DNA of 64,000 nt. Source: Allacma fusca. Its lineage: Eukaryota > Arthropoda > Collembola > Symphypleona > Sminthuridae. The DNA lies in assembly GCA_947179485.1 (NCBI GenBank), contig OX359247.1, positions 60,981,131 to 61,045,130 of the forward strand, read 5' to 3'. Shown one piece after another: positions 60,701 to 64,000 of this stretch; positions within the stretch are counted from its first letter, which is position 1, and each line of letters starts with the position of its first letter. The position numbers and the translations under genes are program-made. The notes below the pieces were generated by a model, which did no database searches, was not told the origin of the DNA, and was given only the letters and a program-made list of their open reading frames with translations.

Positions 60701-61356
60701 TCGGCTGTGAAAATTCTTTTGGCTGAGTTCACTGTGTACGGTTGTCTTTCGTCATCCAATTCTGGTGACGTGGCCCATGGAGTCCTCAAAAAATCGGTAC
60801 AGGGTGGCATAATTGTTGACACTTCCCTTTCTCCTTTAAAGGGAACAATTTTCCATGGGTCTTCAGGTTGACGATTTCTATTGCTGGCTGGTATTGCCAC
60901 TTCGTTTATCTTTGTGGGCTCAAAAGATTGGTCTTTGAACAGAAATACCATATCATCCGGGACTCTCTTTCCTTCCCGAATTTCTTTCTCCTCTTCCGCA
61001 AAATTTACTGAGCCGCAATAGTAAGGGTCTCTTTTCAAAACTCTGTAGTCATAGTTAGAGATGGCACCAGTTTTCTGTAGTGCTCCAATGAAAAATGAAT
61101 GACAGATGACTTCATTCTTTTGTTCTGTTCTGATGATGATTCTATTTCCAATTCTTCCATCTAGGTTGGTTACTGCCTCCAAACGATGGGTGTCCATGTT
61201 GGGAATAAGTTTTGATGTTGGTTGTGGAATCTCTGTAGTACTTACATACTGTTTCCAGTATAAGGGTCGTCTTGAGTCGTCATCCTCCTCTGAGGAATTA
61301 TGTGACTCATTCCTTGCTGTTTGATATGTAGATGATTGCTGATCGTTTGGATCCAT
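54754..61356 (-). CDS. 2,200-residue extra protein of the giant LTR family
   Basis: One uninterrupted frame starting MDPNDQQSS. In order: a polar N-terminus; an Arg-Ser-rich, RS-domain-like stretch at about 270-380; a Cys/His cluster at about 572-595 (CTHAKC ... CEHH); hydrophobic segments at about 864-881 (ITFMLLMGVVTMGLGM) and 967-985; furin-like sites RAKRQ (~1060), RTKRS (~1174) and RRKRE (~1290); a third hydrophobic segment near 1342-1355; and a zinc-ribbon-like pair CRVC ... CKHC at about 1657-1676. Three N-glycosylation sites lie between the first furin-like site and the third hydrophobic segment. This could be an envelope-like precursor fused to nuclear-type domains, or several proteins made from one frame. 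I recognise no family; function is unknown. Confidence 0.65.
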   Translation of the reverse strand: MDPNDQQSSTYQTARNESHNSSEEDDDSRRPLYWKQYVSTTEIPQPTSKLIPNMDTHRLEAVTNLDGRIGNRIIIRTEQKNEVICHSFFIGALQKTGAISNYDYRVLKRDPYYCGSVNFAEEEKEIREGKRVPDDMVFLFKDQSFEPTKINEVAIPASNRNRQPEDPWKIVPFKGEREVSTIMPPCTDFLRTPWATSPELDDERQPYTVNSAKRIFTADPACKLTKKRLHGVSDWGPEDKPAKLPATVTSDKPDKEPDFKFVQPVAVGRGARRETRKDNRHEDREPGSSRYSSRDRQNSKEERSRKTEEISSHTPKRMRSRESTPPRIETVTSSSRHRDSYYYQRRRSPARHYERSGHRSNEEDRRRSRNSPVRSRSTERQSILTPPIDTAKASYNAVTFHTQKILKRPTTPPRSERPCSPKDSNRGDEKPLPQREAKAEQQRRGEQPFTSTSTTPTKHSTIGPNTARVEPTIQSTPQTPIQPAMEVNVVQIEDAKGKKATSLDIILTTPGNRKESQPPQAIVHQPVSPEVMIIENESPQQSNTQSPGSTTDTSTVSSEAEVEIVKQISYIKCTHAKCKRTRHIPMNLTDPQPKNGECEHHMKKRIKTEKLVRKKAEGPKTEAEMETILPTLDPLQRAIHILDLDSKRQSHYDEIVRNLQRDSLSILFATHNGKDPAIFKEMRDYAQEQLHKIRIDWRAWRIKHNFPAVCTLLGINPDTRKFPDMPMEANQPPEMTTPEPSQGPYQRTGATGTEVQPPTGEKELLTLNSNVNITQVFKTQTELERAITPLLTDEIATELEKYLEPTQLHQQIESSSLSDFATPPHDISLSMDTEELPITPSPPRDDHSPPRGGGGRGGPIPAIGYNFITFMLLMGVVTMGLGMTPTTRLPGPVTTNNYLHGREGFNRLMKSFNETAKHDDFTCNSMERHRRIHTRDSEPPPHNFGENVRPFFSNWIQRFKESDTAKGCATMAAIALTWTIMTMSYVLQYWKPTCGQRAAIPDDWIMVKYELEDGRPMWITLPIDTASVMELENNLNIQVPITTTTTTTSSPYVRKTISVRAKRQAEWLTNSSISQLWNKAIYVQGENHKENQPQEVDTPSGILMFSRVMRDGWKLSPHKLFQLFDILQQYTLPGIFTKSKVDTLERAVDKGINEHLGSSLKIILGYQPHNNRTKRSIIPREDLSKIQRQIQNDPHSLTTGEDFTHPDREISDGELVFFNTAITIHEANMTVAILLPMIYKGVNHIEADTFNKWETDAQVTAFNQRRLFRRTTIVEGNEFPRGEEETHLRRKREAFLGPDDSWTPIEYNHKFIRKQLELLRAMEKESGESSAAPRNTGILQGFTRFIFRTLLYIGTAFAIDETKNPPGILKETPPNTDVEATPEERELNTPTPSAPPEEERPSSPALTQVNQPKPKKEKTKTRKKTRRPSFINLDCPSLDVMKKGEEMFGFLARVNREAGWDPPLTPEMLCGNPTECTSGTLPDEEKEQSESEIEEEQLRKDIEKAMKASEEEREVREQERLVELQRDTIRRFQRGYDFDTRPNSRNATPPEERDLTITRIDISHPQYIRSGSELIVLHRPDSVTQATVFQNVESPFAIGRAERSAQNERGLSPEQRRQCFRDRSPAEGAQRHLRNMMRDHSPDWRNESRPYWTERPQCRVCKGHGVLPMMDRCKHCQDIPSRDPRQFPCIRKPDNDGMRANSLFQWTHRMHMETIEARIARKKVKENKHPKFKLEQLQEMLKQAQNLPQRETFSYEENMFEADTETRQETIRERRMLIQEAMDRPTEFQAVAPAERDLAIIYRQARRRISFTDSRMETLATDLTIHPGEMIAQLWDTLYRSLKANEGTTIPEQLLCREHHGTFQGLTGTEVRRLLIHIWNDIGLEPSWGEQALWMETFIHQGTPITGRPETGLQMLADLPADQLSFGEFQPMAQRLIILYKQRAAIEKWKEWTGESVRSEGESSPIAEILDEIEQWEEWIFDLYSATIKIYPATLHVENPEGILFSIRKPQHKLFIEHLNELNIIYCWRQERFSRLTRAVEALHQSRTTPARVRDMQVDYIPGTTQLSLVRQTIRLNLAETWSSIVIEVPANPDDILSTLFNLKRLPQSEIIIRDPENQLLEGRRDTDPITPTQFYVSQLALSNDEEFNRFVEEMNLKRKYNIKSGLGTSEPRLIIISFRKLPQKKSDTSSLTKDPPVRQ

Positions 61357-61558
61357 CTAGACGGGTGACTTTGAAAATCTTGTCGGCAAAAACTTGGTCA
61401 ATAAAAAATGGTCCAATATGCTTAACTCTTTTCCTTCTGGAACCGTCGTAATAACGAGTTGTTGAGAGTCTAATTACTTCTCCCACTGAATATTTCCGCG
61501 GCTGGAGTTGATAGGGATCTGAACACTTCAAAATATGGTGCAGATAATAGAAGTTCAT
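61307..61558 (-). CDS. Small GPY/F-like frame after the integrase tail
   Basis: 83 residues whose middle (YSVGEVIRLSTTRYY, then KHIGPFFIDQVF and IFKVTRLDG) has the layout of the GPY/F module that ends many Ty3/Gypsy integrases. The integrase of this element already has one (HPYRGPFKVIEVL). The frame starts on the last bases of the frame before it and overlaps the start of the 2,200-residue frame by 50 bases, a compact arrangement as in viral genomes. Confidence 0.5.
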   Translation of the reverse strand: MNFYYLHHILKCSDPYQLQPRKYSVGEVIRLSTTRYYDGSRRKRVKHIGPFFIDQVFADKIFKVTRLDGSKRSAIIYISNSKE

Positions 61559-63906
61559 ACCTCGGTTTCAAAACCAAATCTTTGAGGTGACTTCCTCCGG
61601 CGGGTGGGGTATCTATTCTGAGTTACTTTCTCTTTTTCACAATTACTCTCGTCGACGGTATCTGAGAGTACTGTGCGATGTGAAGAATTGGTTTGTATTG
61701 TAGAGCTTCCTGAAGTAGTATCTTTGTCCTCTCCTGAGCTATTTCCGACGTTATCAGTAACTGTTGAATTTGGATGTCCAATATTCGTTGGAAAGTTGTT
61801 ATTTCCTCCTTGATTTGTTTGATTCGTTCCCTGGCCAACTTTTGTTGAGCTATTTTGGACATTAGGTTCCTCTTCTGTAGAGCTTTCTACTTCTTTTCTT
61901 GTTTCTTGCTCTGTAGTTCTAGTATTCTCAATTTCAACACTCTCTGATTGTGTTGGGCTTGTCTCAGTTTCTCTGCTGTCTCCTCCAACTGTTTTTTGAG
62001 TTGAGCTTGGGTCGCCTCCGCCTCTTTTATCTCTGGCGTTGTGACTTCTGGAGATGTTGGGGGTGATGTGTGACTTGATTTGTCTGACATTCAACGTTTG
62101 TTCTGCTCCTTTCGGCGTTGAAAAGCTCTGTTCTCCTCCGCTATCTCCTCCTGGAGGGCCAGTAGTTCGTGTCTCAAATTCTCTATCTCTGTCCGAATTC
62201 TTGGCAAGGCTCTCCTCACCACTTCGGCTTGTGCAAAAAGTCTCACGTTCTCCGTTGTCACTCTGGCTATCTGTGCTCTCAATTCGGCCTCCGAATGATT
62301 GGGTAGTTGTGGCGGGTTGGCGTGTGGCGGTGTCATAAGTATTTTTCAGCGATTGTTTCTCAGTGTTTGCAGGTCCGATCGTAACTTTTGGGCCTGCTGA
62401 CGAAGATCTTGAAGCTGTCTCTGGAGTTCTACCTGTTGCCTTTCTGCGTTCTCTAGTGCTCTCCTCAACTCTATGTTTAGAGCTCTCGCCTGTTGTGACT
62501 CTTGTACTAGAGGGTTGTAATATGGGGGGTTGTTTCTCTGCATCTAATTGTCTTTGGTCACTGCAAGTATGAGCATATCTTTGATGCTTGCTAGTGCCCC
62601 CTTGATGTCCGTTAACTCGCTCTCGAGAAGTTGATTGATTTCCTGTTGGAGTAAAAGTGCCTCTTGCAGGTGTTTGATCTGTTTGCGAAGGTGATGAATC
62701 GCTGGAAATTGGTCCTCGGGGTAAAGGCTGTGCTCCGGCATTAGTACAAATAGGATCTTTTTGTACTGTATGCTGCTCGTGTTCCTCACTTTCTAATGGT
62801 TCTTTGAAAGTGAGTCTCTTCCGCTTAGGCTGAGCTGACCTCTCAGGTTGAATAGTAGTCTTTAAAATTGATTTTAGTACAAAATCACTTTGCTCCTTTT
62901 CCACCAAGTTCCAATTTCTTTTTGTTAAAATTTCCACTAAATCTGAATCCAGATCGTATCTGAACTCTTCTTCCAAGTCCTCACGGCGTGTGCAGGGCTT
63001 GAGTCGCTCTACGTGTACCTTTTGTGTTTTCTTTGGATTTTTGTAATCCTGAATAATGTAGTTGTCCTTTGATAAAACTTCAATAACTTTAAATGGACCT
63101 CTGTATGGGTGTAGGAATCGCTCTGATTTTCCGATCACTCTGGTTGGTGTGAAGACTCGTACTGAATCTCCAATCTTAAATTGTACTTGTCTTCTCTTCC
63201 GATCGTACCAATCTTTACTATACTGTTGTCTTTGTGTAATCTTTTTTATTGCTTGTTGGAGCCGGGCTTTTGCTTCGTCGGCTGTTATTAAGTCGTAGTT
63301 GACCGTTTCACACGACATAATCATATCCATGTCATCAATATGTTCTCTCCTAAACATCATAAAGAATGGGGTCTCTCCCGTCACATCATGTCTTGATGTG
63401 TTATAGGCGTGAATGAGATAAGGCAGGCACATGCACCAAATACTTTGTTCTTGTTGTGCATAGTGGCTGAGCATTGTACTTATGGTCTGAACCATTCTCT
63501 CAATTTGTCCCACGCTATTATGCCTCATTGCAGTTGCTGTCGTATGATTAATCTTCAGTTTTCTTAAAAGTTGCTTTGTCACTTCCGCTCGAAATTCTGA
63601 TCCAGCGTCGCTCATCAGATTTTTGAAAAGTCCAAATTTTAAAACTACATGATGAAGTAAAAAATTTGCTATCCTTTCAGCAGTTTTATCTGGAATAGGC
63701 TGAGCAATTACGTATTTAGAAACGTAGTCTTGGGCTATAATGATGTACTTGTGTCCATTTACACTTGTATGTATAGGGCCTATAAGGTCTATACAAAGTG
63801 CATCGCCTACATTTTCTACTCGTATAGGGTGTAATAGTCCGGCGGGCTTTTGCCTTGGGATCTTTGCTGCTTGGCAGCTTTCGCATGACATTACATATTT
63901 AGCCAC
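61555..63906 (-). CDS. Integrase with long polar tail (end of pol) of copy 2
   Basis: The frame is open at the right edge and begins before 63906. Upstream codons carry the zinc-finger part (GGHLGFQKTLHR, then SCESC). The DDE core has D40 (CIDLIGP), D100 (MSDAGSEF) and E136 (GQIERMV), exactly 35 residues apart, numbered from 63906. Then a GPY/F module (HPYRGPFKVIEVL). About 400 residues of Ser/Thr/Gln/Glu-rich, disordered tail follow, far longer than usual. Belongs to the Ty3/Gypsy family. The visible frame is uninterrupted. Confidence 0.85.
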   Translation of the reverse strand: MAKYVMSCESCQAAKIPRQKPAGLLHPIRVENVGDALCIDLIGPIHTSVNGHKYIIIAQDYVSKYVIAQPIPDKTAERIANFLLHHVVLKFGLFKNLMSDAGSEFRAEVTKQLLRKLKINHTTATAMRHNSVGQIERMVQTISTMLSHYAQQEQSIWCMCLPYLIHAYNTSRHDVTGETPFFMMFRREHIDDMDMIMSCETVNYDLITADEAKARLQQAIKKITQRQQYSKDWYDRKRRQVQFKIGDSVRVFTPTRVIGKSERFLHPYRGPFKVIEVLSKDNYIIQDYKNPKKTQKVHVERLKPCTRREDLEEEFRYDLDSDLVEILTKRNWNLVEKEQSDFVLKSILKTTIQPERSAQPKRKRLTFKEPLESEEHEQHTVQKDPICTNAGAQPLPRGPISSDSSPSQTDQTPARGTFTPTGNQSTSRERVNGHQGGTSKHQRYAHTCSDQRQLDAEKQPPILQPSSTRVTTGESSKHRVEESTRERRKATGRTPETASRSSSAGPKVTIGPANTEKQSLKNTYDTATRQPATTTQSFGGRIESTDSQSDNGERETFCTSRSGEESLAKNSDRDREFETRTTGPPGGDSGGEQSFSTPKGAEQTLNVRQIKSHITPNISRSHNARDKRGGGDPSSTQKTVGGDSRETETSPTQSESVEIENTRTTEQETRKEVESSTEEEPNVQNSSTKVGQGTNQTNQGGNNNFPTNIGHPNSTVTDNVGNSSGEDKDTTSGSSTIQTNSSHRTVLSDTVDESNCEKEKVTQNRYPTRRRKSPQRFGFETEV

Positions 63907-64000
63907 TGAAACTTGGATCTTTTTCCAGTGGTACTTTCGACATAGTCTATGAAGCGTTTTCTGAAATCCGAGATGGCCTCCACATAATAATCCGTCGTGG

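Larger units (their letters stand above)
52385..64000 (-). mobile_element. Giant Ty3/Gypsy-type LTR element, copy 2 (visible part looks whole)
   Basis: Minus-strand copy of the same family, seen from its 3' LTR (52385-53097) to the integrase, and continuing beyond the window. Reading from the right: integrase with its zinc finger, a long polar tail, a small GPY/F-like frame, the 2,200-residue frame, a 620-base gap, the 249-residue membrane protein, purine tract and LTR. All these frames are uninterrupted, so the visible part looks whole. The flank outside the 3' LTR is atat, the same as copy 1's target duplication. Its LTR differs visibly from those of copy 1, so this is a separate lineage, not a recent duplicate. 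Confidence 0.88.

Noticed and set aside
1-64000. CRISPR array, bacterial operons or plasmid features
   Set aside because: Intron-split animal genes and LTR elements show eukaryotic DNA, and no repeat has CRISPR spacing.

Overview
The window is animal nuclear DNA, most likely arthropod. Genes are split by GT-AG introns of about 145 bases to 1 kb, the DNA is AT-rich, and the two host genes are members of the thioester-protein / alpha-2-macroglobulin (TEP/A2M) immune family, which is often found as arrays in arthropods. The species cannot be fixed from the sequence; a hexapod such as a springtail is a guess.

Layout. 1-5 kb: repeats only (a GAGTAC-rich element with inverted ends, a GCCTATATAGG-rich block, a foldback element with ~440-base arms, a degenerate tandem repeat). 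5.1-15.0 kb: host gene 1, read as one transcription unit coding for a trypsin-fold serine protease domain, an LDL-receptor class A (LDLa) module and a complete A2M protein that has lost its thioester. 15-18 kb: spacer with a MITE. 18.1-22.7 kb: a broken paralogue of gene 1 (signal-peptide-like start, LDLa exon, part of the A2M exon, last exon). 22.8-41.8 kb: a 19-kb Ty3/Gypsy-type LTR element, broken inside but with near-identical LTRs. 42-45.9 kb: spacer. 46.0-50.95 kb: host gene 2, a conventional secreted TEP with an intact GCGEQ thioester. 52.4-64.0 kb: a second copy of the same giant LTR family on the minus strand, running off the right end; the visible part looks whole.

How the parts relate. 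The three TEP-family loci lie in the same direction and share spacer sequence, so the array grew by tandem duplication. Gene 2 keeps the ability to bond covalently to targets. Gene 1 has lost the thioester, and its protease domain has changed both the activation site and Asp194 while keeping the catalytic triad. It looks more like a binding or scaffold protein than an enzyme or a covalent opsonin (inference). The two LTR elements carry an unusually large extra coding region of about 6.6 kb downstream of the integrase, with an RS-like stretch, Cys fingers, hydrophobic segments and furin-like sites, plus a small single-pass membrane protein next to the 3' LTR.
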